Below, in pieces: positions 8,804 to 16,520 of a stretch of 64,000 bases of DNA. The stretch's first letter is position 1. Every line of letters starts with the position of its first letter. A model generated the notes under the pieces. That model was not told the origin of the DNA. It did no database searches and saw nothing but the letters and a program-made list of their open reading frames with translations. The DNA is taken from contig DASYKY010000057.1 in the NCBI GenBank assembly GCA_035995025.1, positions 1 to 64,000 on the forward strand, written 5' to 3'. The translations under genes were made by a program, and so were the position numbers. The DNA comes from Actinophytocola sp035995025 (GTDB lineage Bacteria > Actinomycetota > Actinomycetes > Mycobacteriales > Pseudonocardiaceae).

Positions 8804-10180
8804 TCACGCCGTGGGGCATACCGGGCCAGTTGGCGCCGTGTTCATCCGCAGTTGGGCGGTTTCGCGGGCATAGCCGCTGGTCGCGAGCGTGAGCCCGGCC
8901 GCGGCGGCCGTCGCCGTGACCAGGAACGCCACCCGGAACGCGGTGTCGTCCGGGGCCGGCCCGAGCACCAGCGTCAGCACCGCGACGGTGACCGCCGCGG
9001 ACAGGTACTGCGACGTCGTGAGCAGCGCGCCCGCCGTGCCCTGGTGCGCCGCCGGCACGTCCCGCGTACCGATCACGAACATCGACGTGTAGATCACGCC
9101 GTGGCCGAGGCCGGACAGCAGCAGGCCAGGCAGCAGGTCGGCGGCGTAGGAGTCGCCCGGCAGCGCGAGCGCGAGCCACAGCAGGCCCGCCGTCGCCGCC
9201 GCGAACCCGGCGGCCAGCACGACCGCGGGCCGGTACGTCCGCAGCGCCCGGCCCGCTGCCCCGTTCCCGGCCGTGACCAGCACGGCCAGCGGCACGAACG
9301 CGAGACCGGCCGCCAGCGCGTCGTAGCCCTTTCCGTCCTGCAGCAGCAGCGTCAGCAGGTAGAACTCCGACCCGACGCTCGCCATGTACAACGCGGTCGC
9401 GGCGGCGCCCGCGCGCAGCGTGCGGACCCGCCGCACGGCGGGCTCGATCAGCGGCGCGTGCCGCTCGTTGCGGACGAACGCGCCGAACAGCACCGCCGCG
9501 AGGCCGAGGCCGGTCAGCGTCGGCCACGCCAGCCAGCCCTGGTCCGCGCCGATCGTGAGGCCGAGGACCAGCGTCAGCACCGTGCCCGTGCCGAGCGCCG
9601 CCGCGCGCACCGGGATCCGCGACGATCCGGTGACCGCGGCCGCCCGCACCCAGACCAGCGCGCCCGCCGCGCACAGCAGCGTCAGCGGCACGTTGATCAC
9701 GAACGTCAGCCGCCAGGACGCCGTCGTCAGGACCCCGCCGAGCACCGAGCCCGCGGCCAGCCCGGACGCGCCGACCGCGCCCCACACGGCGAGCGCGCGG
9801 CTGCGGGCCTGCCCGGCGGGGAACGTCGTGCCGATGAGCCCGATGATCGCCGGCTGCAGCAGCGCCGCGCCGAGCCCCTGCGCGCCGCGGGCCGCGAGCA
9901 GGACCGTGCCGTTCGCGGCCACGCCACCGGCCGCGCTGGCCAGCCCGAAGAACACCACGGCCCCGACGAACAGGCGCTTCGCGCCGACCCGGTCGGTCAG
10001 CCGCCCGCCGACGACCAGGAAGCCCGCGAACAGCACGGCGTAGGCGCTGACGATCCACTGCGCGAGCGACGGCTCCAGCCGCAGGTCCGCCGCCACGCTC
10101 GGCAGCGCGATGTAGATGATCGAGTAGTCGAGCGCGATCAGGAACTGGGCCACGGACAGCACGGCCAGCGTCGGTCTCAT
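8804..10180 (-). CDS. MFS drug transporter, DHA2 (14-TM) type
   Basis: 458 residues, hydrophobic throughout. The first membrane segment contains ALDYSIIYIALP, equivalent to the LDxTIVNVALP motif of DHA2 proton-coupled drug efflux pumps; GGRLTDRVGAKRLF is the motif A loop between segments 2 and 3. Start: ATG at 10180 gives MRPTLAVLSVAQF; the open frame continues to 10513 but that extension runs antisense through merR and is spurious. It is divergent from the MerR-family gene at 10241, with the palindromic operator at 10198-10213 lying 18 bp upstream of this start. The arrangement predicts a drug-inducible efflux gene. First gene of a likely transporter operon running down to 2577. Confidence 0.9.
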   Translation of the reverse strand: MRPTLAVLSVAQFLIALDYSIIYIALPSVAADLRLEPSLAQWIVSAYAVLFAGFLVVGGRLTDRVGAKRLFVGAVVFFGLASAAGGVAANGTVLLAARGAQGLGAALLQPAIIGLIGTTFPAGQARSRALAVWGAVGASGLAAGSVLGGVLTTASWRLTFVINVPLTLLCAAGALVWVRAAAVTGSSRIPVRAAALGTGTVLTLVLGLTIGADQGWLAWPTLTGLGLAAVLFGAFVRNERHAPLIEPAVRRVRTLRAGAAATALYMASVGSEFYLLTLLLQDGKGYDALAAGLAFVPLAVLVTAGNGAAGRALRTYRPAVVLAAGFAAATAGLLWLALALPGDSYAADLLPGLLLSGLGHGVIYTSMFVIGTRDVPAAHQGTAGALLTTSQYLSAAVTVAVLTLVLGPAPDDTAFRVAFLVTATAAAAGLTLATSGYARETAQLRMNTAPTGPVCPTA

Positions 10181-10197
10181 GAACCCATGCTCGAACG

Positions 10198-10213
10198 TTG
10201 ACACTAGTGTGAA
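10198..10213. promoter_or_regulatory. MerR-type operator between the MFS gene and merR
   Basis: TTGACACTAGTGTGAA is a 16-bp inverted repeat with one mismatched pair, centred on a perfect CACTAGTG. It lies in the 60-bp gap between divergent genes, where MerR-family regulators normally bind. The left half also reads as a -35 element (TTGACA) for the plus strand, consistent with MerR proteins acting within the promoter spacer. Confidence 0.75.
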
Positions 10214-10240
10214 GGAAAGCCTGTTTGAGGGAGGTCCCGC

Positions 10241-10618
10241 GTGCGCATCGGCGAGCTGGCGGAACGAACGGGCGTGCCGACCCGGTTGCTGCGCTACTAC
10301 GAGGAACAGGGCCTGCTGAGCCCGTCGCGCACGCCGAACGGCTACCGCACCTACGACGAGCAGCTCACCGGGCGGGTCACGCAGATCCGCGGCCTGCTCG
10401 ACGCGGGCGTGCCCACCCGCATCATCCGCGAGATCCTGCCGTGCCTGGACGACCCGCGCTCCATCCACGTCACCGCCGCCGCGCCGGAGCTGATCGCCGA
10501 CCTGGAACGGCACCGCGACCTGATGGACGCGAAGATCCAGTGCCTGACCCGCAACAGAAACGCGATCAGTGCGTACCTAGCCCGCGCTGTCCCGCCCGCC
10601 CCGCCTCCCCGGGATTAA
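10241..10618 (+). CDS. MerR family transcriptional regulator
   Basis: 125 residues. The N-terminal winged helix-turn-helix is textbook MerR: MRIGELAERTGVPTRLLRYY, then EEQGLL and NGYRTYDE, followed by a dimerisation helix (about residues 75-110). The C-terminal part is short and has no metal-binding Cys cluster, so a small-molecule or drug sensor is more likely than a metal sensor. GTG start at 10241 with GGAGG about 6 nt upstream. Divergent from the MFS exporter; it probably controls that gene and perhaps the whole run to 2577 through the operator at 10198-10213. Confidence 0.92.
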   Translation: MRIGELAERTGVPTRLLRYYEEQGLLSPSRTPNGYRTYDEQLTGRVTQIRGLLDAGVPTRIIREILPCLDDPRSIHVTAAAPELIADLERHRDLMDAKIQCLTRNRNAISAYLARAVPPAPPPRD

Positions 10619-10736
10619 AAGTGTTGGTTGCGTTCCAGCGGAGGGGGGCGGTTGGGCGGGTTGATTGTGGTTGAGCGCCGTCACGGTCCCCTTGGGTTGC
10701 CGTTGGGTGGGCTGGGGGCTCATTCGCGCTTTGCGG

Positions 10737-11057
10737 TCAGTGGGGGTGTGTGCGGAATGGGTTGCGTAGGGGGTAGGGGCGGGCGCGGTGCGGTAGGCCG
10801 TCGCCGATGAGCTGCTCGTGCGCCGAGCGCCACACCGCGCACGGCCAGCGCCTGCGGCCCAGCCGGCACGCCTCACAGCGGCCGTCCGGGTCCGGTTGGT
10901 GCGTCGTCAGCAGCAGCCGCCAGCCGTCGGCGAGGCGGCGAAGCTCCCTGCGGGCCAAGGGAAGCAGCGTCGAGGCGTCGGCCTGACCGGCCGCCCGGTC
11001 GAGCACGTCCAGGCGGTGCAGCACCGCGCGGCGCACGGCGTCGTTGGTTGTCCACAT
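10737..11057 (-). CDS. Small conserved protein with a CxxC...WPC zinc-finger-like motif
   Basis: 106 residues, no recognised function. The N-terminal half is helical and Arg/Leu-rich; the middle carries DGRCEACRLGRRRWPCAVW, a Cys pattern that could bind metal; the tail is His/Arg/Pro-rich. Proteins of this pattern recur in Pseudonocardiales, which is my reason for accepting it. ATG at 11057. It begins 7 bp after the stop of the 66-residue gene at 11065-11265, so the two are probably one transcript. About 118 bp of G-rich sequence separates its end from merR, with no clear terminator. Confidence 0.6.
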   Translation of the reverse strand: MWTTNDAVRRAVLHRLDVLDRAAGQADASTLLPLARRELRRLADGWRLLLTTHQPDPDGRCEACRLGRRRWPCAVWRSAHEQLIGDGLPHRARPYPLRNPFRTHPH

Positions 11058-11064
11058 TGTCGTC

Positions 11065-11265
11065 TCAGCCCGCCTGTCGGTCCTGGGCGCGGACGGCGGC
11101 CTGGTCGAGGGTCAACCCCAGCCCACGGGCCTGCTGTGCGGAAAGCACAGCGGCGGCTCCGGGCGGGGGGACCAGGACGACTCTCTCGTCCTCGACCAGG
11201 ACCGTCAACGCGCGGTCCCGGCCGAACGGATCGTTGCAGCTGACGGACCAGCGAGGTTCAGTCAC
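11065..11265 (-). CDS. Small hypothetical protein (66 aa)
   Basis: MTEPRWSVSCNDPFGRDRA begins a short protein with alternating beta-like stretches (ALTVLVEDERVVLVPPPG) and a helical end. No family recognised. The only in-frame start is GTG at 11265, which directly abuts a GAGGGG stretch, so translation initiation may be weak. It is the first gene of a likely two-gene unit with the downstream Cys-motif protein. Coding character (codon bias, no internal stop) is fair; function unknown. Confidence 0.55.
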   Translation of the reverse strand: MTEPRWSVSCNDPFGRDRALTVLVEDERVVLVPPPGAAAVLSAQQARGLGLTLDQAAVRAQDRQAG

Positions 11266-11866
11266 CCCCTCGACATCGGCGCCCGAAACGGCCGACCAAA
11301 GTGGTAATCCCGAGCTTCACTCCATTGCTCGGATTCTCACTCGATCGAGGGTTGGGACCCCGATCCGAGTGAACGTCGGAGTAGCAGTCGCGGGCCGTAG
11401 CGCAGCGGACGATCTTCGTGATGTGGAAGCCATGTCGTTATGTACAAAAGCCAAATCGCCGCCCCCGGTTGCAGCGCTGTCGACACATACGGCATATCCT
11501 TCCCATGGCGGCCCGCTCCCAGTGACCCCCAGGCTGGTTGAGCGGGCCGCCCCCGAGCCTCCATGTTCGGTGCTCTTCTGGCACCTTCCCGGGGTTCCGT
11601 CCCATTCTGGGGGGCGATCCCCAGACCCCCACGGTGCGAGCTCCTTTCGACCCGGCGTCGCCGCTCTTGGGCGTTGACCAGCATCGGCTATCCGGCTCGT
11701 GTCTAACCGCCGTCTCTCCCCGTTGCTCCGTTGATGTTGTGTTGATGTCTTGAATCGTTTTTGTTGCTTGTGGTCTATACCTGGGCATGCGGGTAGGCGC
11801 TGGTTGGCTAATCGCTCTACCAGCGCCTATCGCGTTTTTTGTTGTCTTGCCTTGCCTGGGTGTTGA
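11266..11866. other. 600-bp region without a convincing gene; hairpin-rich
   Basis: No open frame here has credible start and coding character; the longest candidates (minus 11438-11788, plus 11538-11753) look random. It does hold strong hairpins: 11507-11518 pairs perfectly with 11540-11551 (GGCGGCCCGCTC); 11569-11585 (GGTGC/GCACC); 11617-11634 (CTGGGG/CCCCAG); and a terminator at 11794-11840. A/T content is higher than in neighbouring genes at 11700-11860. It may encode a structured non-coding RNA on the plus strand. Confidence 0.45.
11794..11840 (+). terminator. Intrinsic terminator (plus-strand orientation)
   Basis: TAGGCGCTGGT at 11794-11804 pairs with ACCAGCGCCTA at 11819-11829 (11 bp, perfect). 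Five nt later comes a run of six T (11835-11840). The T run is on the plus strand, although no plus-strand protein gene ends nearby. The same hairpin, without a U tract, could also end the minus-strand ald transcript. Confidence 0.8.
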
Positions 11867-12982
11867 TTAGTTGACGAATTGGCTCAACTCGGTGTGGGGG
11901 AGGTTGTGGGCCTCGGCCACCGGGGCGTTCGTCAGGGCGCCCGCGTGGGTGTTCAGGCCCAGGGCCAGCGGCGCGTCCGCGCGCAGCGCCTCGTGCCAGC
12001 CATGGTTCGCCAGCTTCACCGCGTAGGGCATCGTCACGTTCGTAAGCGCGTACGTCGACGTCCGCGGCACCGCGCCCGGCATGTTCGCCACGCAGTAGAA
12101 GACCGAGTCGTGCACGGGGTACGTCGGGTCCGCGTGCGTCGTCGGGCGCGAGTCCTCGAAGCAGCCGCCCTGGTCGATCGCGATGTCCACCAGCACCGAG
12201 CCCGGCCGCATCCGCGACACCAGCTCGTTCGAGATCAGCTTCGGCGCCCGCGCACCCGGCACCAGCACCGCGCCGATCACCAGGTCCGCCTCGCGCGCGG
12301 CCTCCTCGACCGCCAGCTTGTTCGATGTGATCGTGCGGATCTGGCCCCGGTACAGCTGGTCGATGTAGCGCAGCCGGTCGACGTTCGTGTCCAGCACCTG
12401 CACGCTCGCGCCCATGCCCACGGCGATCTGCGCCGCGTTCAGGCCCGCCACGCCGCCGCCGACCACCACGACCCGCGCCGGCGCCACGCCCGGCACGCCA
12501 CCCGGGAGGACACCGCGCCCACCCGACGGCTTCATCAGCGAGTACGCGCCCACCTGCGGCGCCAGCCGGCCCGCCACCTCCGACATCGGCGCCAGCAGCG
12601 GCAGCGCGCCCGAGGGCAGCTGCACCGTCTCGTACGCGATCGCCGTCGTGCCCGCCGCCATCAGCGCCTTCGTCAGCGCCTCGTCGGCCGCCAGGTGCAG
12701 ATAGGTGAACAGCACCTGGCCCGGCCGCAGCCGCGGGTACTCCGCGGCGATCGGCTCCTTCACCTTCAGCACCAGGTCACCCTCGGCCCACACGTCGTCC
12801 GCCGCCGCCAGCACCTTCGCGCCCGCGGCGAGGTACTCCTCGTCCGGGATCGACGAACCCGCACCCGCGTCGGCCTCGACGAAAACGTCGTGCCCATGCG
12901 TGGTCAGCTCGTGCACCCCCGCAGGTGTCAGCGCCACGCGATATTCGTGGTTCTTGATCTCCCGGGGAACGGCGACCTTCAC
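11867..12982 (-). CDS. ald: Alanine dehydrogenase
   Basis: 371 residues, the usual length of NAD-dependent L-alanine dehydrogenase (L-alanine + NAD+ + H2O to pyruvate + ammonium + NADH). Visible: N-terminal VPREIKNHEYRVALTPAGV; the substrate-site Lys region LVLKVKEP and His in FTYLHLAAD; the dinucleotide-binding loop VVGGGVAGLNAAQIAVGMGA; C-terminal TNVTMPYAVKLANHGW. Start: GTG at 12982 with GGAGG 5 nt upstream; the frame extends 14 codons further but lacks a ribosome site there. A PucR-type regulator gene lies directly upstream on the same strand, which matches AdeR control of ald in Bacillus. Confidence 0.96.
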   Translation of the reverse strand: MKVAVPREIKNHEYRVALTPAGVHELTTHGHDVFVEADAGAGSSIPDEEYLAAGAKVLAAADDVWAEGDLVLKVKEPIAAEYPRLRPGQVLFTYLHLAADEALTKALMAAGTTAIAYETVQLPSGALPLLAPMSEVAGRLAPQVGAYSLMKPSGGRGVLPGGVPGVAPARVVVVGGGVAGLNAAQIAVGMGASVQVLDTNVDRLRYIDQLYRGQIRTITSNKLAVEEAAREADLVIGAVLVPGARAPKLISNELVSRMRPGSVLVDIAIDQGGCFEDSRPTTHADPTYPVHDSVFYCVANMPGAVPRTSTYALTNVTMPYAVKLANHGWHEALRADAPLALGLNTHAGALTNAPVAEAHNLPHTELSQFVN

Positions 12983-13114
12983 AACTTCCTCCCGACTAGG
13001 CCAGATGGGTGTTGTCGACCACAATGGAGTAACGATCGGTGATAGTCATCGTCCCCCGAGCACCAGAATCTTGCCATTCGGTCGTGTCACGAGCACAAAG
13101 CCGGAGAGTGTGGC

Positions 13115-14659
13115 TCAACCCCACCGTAACGCCGTGAGCTGGGTGAGCAGCGCCAACCGCACGTCCGGGTCCTCCAGGTCGACGCCGGCCAGCTCGGTCA
13201 GCTTGCCCATCCGGTACCGCAGCGTGTTGGGGTGGATCCGCAGCGCCCGGCTCGCCGCCCGCGGGTCGCCGGGGTGGCGCAGCCACTCGTACAGGGTGTC
13301 CACGTACGCGGTTCCGGCCGCCTCGTCCTGCGCGCGCAGCAGCGGCAGCGGCCCGAACTCCGTCGCACCAGAGCCGGCCGCGGCCACCGCCGCGCGGTGC
13401 AGCACCAGCACCGGCCAGGCCCGTTCGTGGCTGATCACCGGCCCGGCCAGCAGCCCGGCCCGCAGCAGCGCCAGCGTCTCGTCGGCCAGCGTCCGCGACG
13501 TCACCAGGTCAGCCAGCGCCACCGGCGGGCCGGCCGCGACCAGCGGCGGCGTCCGGTCCTCGGCGAGCGCGGCGCGCAGCGCCGGCCAGCCGCCCTCGCC
13601 GGCCCGGTCCGGCACCACGGCGTAGAGCACGTCGTGCAGCTCGGCCACCGCGGGCCTGCGGCCGACGCCCGCGGTGATCCGCTCCCACAGCGCGAGCCGC
13701 ATGCCCTCCGCGCCCAGCGGGTCGTCCGCCCGGCTCGCGATCGCCACCACCCGGTGCGGCTCGTTCGCCAGGTCCAGCTCGGCCGCCGCCAGCCGCACGC
13801 TGCCGCGGCCCTCCAGCACGGCCTTCACCAGCTCCGCCGACCGCTGCCGCTCGGCGTCCGCGGTGGCCCGCCTGCGCAGCAGGTGCAGCGCCACCACCGG
13901 CGCGGTGTCGGCGAACGCGGCCGCCCGGTCGTCGGCCACCGGCCCGGTCACCACCGCCCACATCGAGCCGAGCAGCTCGCCGCCCATCCGGATCGGCACG
14001 ATCAGCCGCGGCAGCGTGCCGTCCTGCTGCGCCGGGACGAAGATCGTCGTGCGGCCGCGGGACAGCTCGCGGAACACCCCGCGCGAGCGGAACCGGGCGA
14101 GCACGTCGTCCGGCACCCGGCGGCCCATGATCGTCGACACGCGGGCGGAGTCCGTGCGGTCCTGGCGCGCCGAGTAGGCGAGCACCCGGGAGTTCGCGTC
14201 CTCGATCGTCACCGGCGCGTCGACGACCGACGCCGCCGCGTCCGCGAGCCGGAACAGGTCCCCGAGCCCGCTCGACCGGGTGTCACCCTCGAGCTCGTCG
14301 GCCGCCGCGTCGAGCACGGACCGCAACAGCCACACGACCTGCGCCCACGCCGCCCCCGTGTGCACCTCGACCACCGCGAGCCCCGCCGTCTCGGCCGCCG
14401 ACCGCACCGCGGAACGTGCCGGCAGCGGGGGTTTGAGCAGCACCGCGGCGGCACCCTGCGCACTGCAGTGGCGGATCAGCTCGACCGCGTCCTTCACCGT
14501 GTGCACCGAGACGCCGAGGACCAGGTCGCCGTCGGCGACCTGGTCCTTGCGGCCGGCCTCGGCGATCACCACGTCGGTCACGTGGGTCGCCGACCCGCCG
14601 AGGCGTACGTGCAGCAGCGTCGGACCGACGCGGTCCACCACGCCCTGCACGGTGATCAC
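13115..14659 (-). CDS. PucR/CdaR-type transcriptional regulator, probable activator of ald
   Basis: 514 residues. N-terminal purine-catabolism PucR domain (about 1-120, beginning MITVQGVVDRVGPTLLHVR), a GGDEF-like linking domain, and the C-terminal PucR helix-turn-helix, visible as RALRIHPNTLRYRMGKLTEL near residues 478-497. The family senses amino acids, purines or related metabolites. It stops 132 bp upstream of ald on the same strand. In Bacillus, the PucR-type protein AdeR activates alanine dehydrogenase expression, so the same role is inferred here. ATG at 14659. Confidence 0.88.
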   Translation of the reverse strand: MITVQGVVDRVGPTLLHVRLGGSATHVTDVVIAEAGRKDQVADGDLVLGVSVHTVKDAVELIRHCSAQGAAAVLLKPPLPARSAVRSAAETAGLAVVEVHTGAAWAQVVWLLRSVLDAAADELEGDTRSSGLGDLFRLADAAASVVDAPVTIEDANSRVLAYSARQDRTDSARVSTIMGRRVPDDVLARFRSRGVFRELSRGRTTIFVPAQQDGTLPRLIVPIRMGGELLGSMWAVVTGPVADDRAAAFADTAPVVALHLLRRRATADAERQRSAELVKAVLEGRGSVRLAAAELDLANEPHRVVAIASRADDPLGAEGMRLALWERITAGVGRRPAVAELHDVLYAVVPDRAGEGGWPALRAALAEDRTPPLVAAGPPVALADLVTSRTLADETLALLRAGLLAGPVISHERAWPVLVLHRAAVAAAGSGATEFGPLPLLRAQDEAAGTAYVDTLYEWLRHPGDPRAASRALRIHPNTLRYRMGKLTELAGVDLEDPDVRLALLTQLTALRWG

Positions 14660-14699
14660 CCCGAGATCGTCCCCCTTACGCCGCCCGCGAGCTACCCGG

Positions 14700-15002
14700 C
14701 TACGACCCGAGCCGGTCGCCGAGCGCCCGCAGCGCCGCGATCTCGTCGGCGAGCGCCCGGCGACCGGCCCGGGTGATGCTCACCCAGGTCTTCGGCCGCC
14801 TGCCGTCGTACCCCTTCTCCATGTCGAGCAGGCCCGCGTCCACCACCACGGTCAGGTGCCGCGACAGGTTGCCCAGCCGGTGCTTCTGGTGCACCACATG
14901 GGACAGTCCGTTGGCGGGGTGGTCAGCCGATCCGTCCGTTGTGGACGGAACGTCCAGGCGCGCACCGAGCAGTTCTTCGGCTGGTGGTCGATGTTCGAGC
15001 AC
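14700..15002 (-). pseudogene. Winged-helix regulator with an internal deletion of its first DNA-binding helices
   Basis: 100-codon frame. The C-terminal two-thirds, NLSRHLTVVVDAGLLDMEKG followed by DGRRPKTWVSITRAGRRAL, is the second half of a HTH_27-type (MarR/ArsR-fold) winged helix. The preceding HPANGLSHVVHQKHRLG is the family's start, normally followed by about 30 residues (helices 1-2, ending in a Leu-Thr-x-Gly turn) before NLSRHL. Here RLG joins directly to NLSRHL, so that segment is missing in frame. Without helix 2 the reader head is unlikely to fold. It sits between the SGNH hydrolase gene and pucR on the same strand. It could be a functional miniature, but a decayed gene is more likely. 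Confidence 0.6.
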
Positions 15003-15021
15003 CTGGACGGAACGCGAGCGA

Positions 15022-15888
15022 TCAGCCGAGCGCCGCGGCGATCTGGTCGGCGACGTAGGCCTGGCCCTTGGCGTTCGGGTGCACCGGCACCGACAGCGTC
15101 TCGGGGATCAGGCCCTCGACGTACTTGTCGCCGGAGCACACGTCGTGGCCGAGGACGTCGCCGGGGTTGACGAACTGCGCGCCGTTCGCGGCCGCCTGCG
15201 CGGCGAGCATCGCGTTCAGCTGGTGCTCCACGCCGTCGAAGTACGGCACGTCGCCGCGGGCGAACGGCACGACCGGCCAGCAGCCGCCCTCGGGCGGCAG
15301 GATGCGCAGGTAGCCGACGAGCACGACGGTGGCCTGCGGCGCCCGCTCGTGGATGCCGGCCAGCGCGGCGCTGACCGGGCCGGCCACCGCGTTGACCCGG
15401 TCGGCGAGCTGGTCCGTGCCGCCCTCGGTGAAGTGGTCCTTGCACGGCGAGCCGAACGGGTTGGAGAAGCTCTTCTCCGCGCACGTCTTCGCGATGTCGG
15501 TGAAGCCGATGTCGTTGCCGCTGATGGTCAGCGTGACCAGGCTCGTGTCCGGCGTGAGCGCGTCGAACTGCGGCGCGTTGTCGCCGCCGGTCACGCTCTG
15601 CGGCTGTGTCATGTGGACGGTCTCGGCGCCGCCGCAGGTCACGTCGACGAACGAGCCGACGCCGAGGCGCGAGGCCACGTCTGACGGGTAGTTGTCCGTG
15701 GCGCGGGCGCACCCGATCGGGTCGCCGTGGATGTTGTCCAATGTGCCGACCGCGGCGTACGAGTCGCCGAGGGCGACGTACTTGCCGAAGGCGGGCGCGG
15801 CGTTCGCGGATCCGGTGAGCGCGACGGTCGCGACCGTGGCGGTCGCGATCGCGGCGGCGGTGGTGAGCAGGGGCAGCAACCGGCGCAT
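15022..15888 (-). CDS. Secreted SGNH/GDSL-type lipase or esterase
   Basis: 288 residues. Signal peptide: MRRLLPLLTT, a hydrophobic Ala/Thr stretch, cleavage after SANA-A near residue 30. SGNH blocks: nucleophile in VALGDSYAAVG, oxyanion Gly in CGGAE, Asn in ISGNDIGF, and the catalytic His in SVPVHPNAKG. The Asp three residues before the His is replaced (VPVH), as in Streptomyces enzymes that use a Ser-His dyad supported by a backbone carbonyl. Four or more Cys suggest disulfides after export. GGAG lies 6 nt upstream of ATG 15888. A second SGNH enzyme is encoded at 20470. Confidence 0.9.
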   Translation of the reverse strand: MRRLLPLLTTAAAIATATVATVALTGSANAAPAFGKYVALGDSYAAVGTLDNIHGDPIGCARATDNYPSDVASRLGVGSFVDVTCGGAETVHMTQPQSVTGGDNAPQFDALTPDTSLVTLTISGNDIGFTDIAKTCAEKSFSNPFGSPCKDHFTEGGTDQLADRVNAVAGPVSAALAGIHERAPQATVVLVGYLRILPPEGGCWPVVPFARGDVPYFDGVEHQLNAMLAAQAAANGAQFVNPGDVLGHDVCSGDKYVEGLIPETLSVPVHPNAKGQAYVADQIAAALG

Positions 15889-15978
15889 CGGAGACTCCAG
15901 TGTCTGAGCGGTAGACCGGCTTAGACACTGCGCGGTTGGTGAATTCCTGTCAATACAACGAAAGTCGGTGAAAGACGA

Positions 15979-16500
15979 TCACGAGAGGGCGGCGCTGATC
16001 CACTCCGCCACGGGCAGATCGCGGCTCGTGCATTCGGCCGACAGGCGGATGGTCCACCGCAGCGCCTGCACCATGAGCGTGACCATCTCCTCCGGCGCGG
16101 CGTTCTCGAGCGCGATCTCGATGTGGGTGCGCGCGGCCTCGGTGTCGCCGTGCACCTCGGCCAGCAGCGTGCGCACCGCGGTGCGAACCGGCGGGTCCGC
16201 CTCGTCGATCGGCACCTCCTGGCCGTCGTTGTCGTAGACCTGCATCTTCACCGGCGCGGTGCCGCCCGAGCCGAGCGCCGCGACCATCGAGCTGCACTCG
16301 CGGAAGAGCAGCAGCATCATCGCCTGCGCGTCCTCGGCGCCCGCCGGGTTCGCCCGGAACGCCTCGGTCAGCCGCTCGCCCGCGTCCTCGTCCGGGCCGG
16401 CGTTCATGGCCGCGAGCGCCTGGCTCGCGGCCTCGACGACACGCCGGTCGGGGTCGGGCTCGGCAGGCTCGGTGCGCGGGTCCACGGCCACATCTTCCAC
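15979..16500 (-). CDS. Hypothetical protein, possible partner of the upstream PAS-GGDEF-EAL protein
   Basis: About 173 residues, acidic at the N-terminus and largely helical, with conserved-looking stretches AMMLLLFRECSSMVAALGSG and EEMVTLMVQALRWTIRLSAE. No catalytic motif, signal peptide or membrane segment. Start chosen as GTG 16500 (VEDVAVDPRTEP), 20 bp after the stop of the signalling protein; GTG at 16491 is an alternative. The tight spacing suggests a shared transcript and possibly a shared signalling role, but I recognise no family. Confidence 0.7.
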   Translation of the reverse strand: MEDVAVDPRTEPAEPDPDRRVVEAASQALAAMNAGPDEDAGERLTEAFRANPAGAEDAQAMMLLLFRECSSMVAALGSGGTAPVKMQVYDNDGQEVPIDEADPPVRTAVRTLLAEVHGDTEAARTHIEIALENAAPEEMVTLMVQALRWTIRLSAECTSRDLPVAEWISAALS

Positions 16501-16520
16501 CAGTCTCGGTCGAGCGGGGC

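Noticed and set aside
10181..10513. N-terminal extension of the MFS protein
   Set aside because: The extension runs antisense through merR, is not hydrophobic like a transporter N-terminus, and ATG 10180 gives the expected first membrane segment.
11438..11788. 116-codon minus-strand frame in the non-coding 11.3-11.9 kb region
   Set aside because: No ribosome site, unusual composition (Arg/Gly/Cys/Trp), no recognisable motif; the strong hairpins there argue for RNA rather than protein.
11266..11866. Known riboswitch, T-box, tmRNA or RNase P RNA
   Set aside because: None of their conserved cores (T-box GGUGGNACCGCG, tmRNA tag frame and tRNA-like ends, RNase P P4 elements) could be recognised; left as an unassigned structured region.
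14945..15000. Plus-strand reading EQFFGWWSMFEHLDG that looks protein-like
   Set aside because: Isolated 15-residue match-like stretch antisense to the decayed regulator; no start, no domain on either side.
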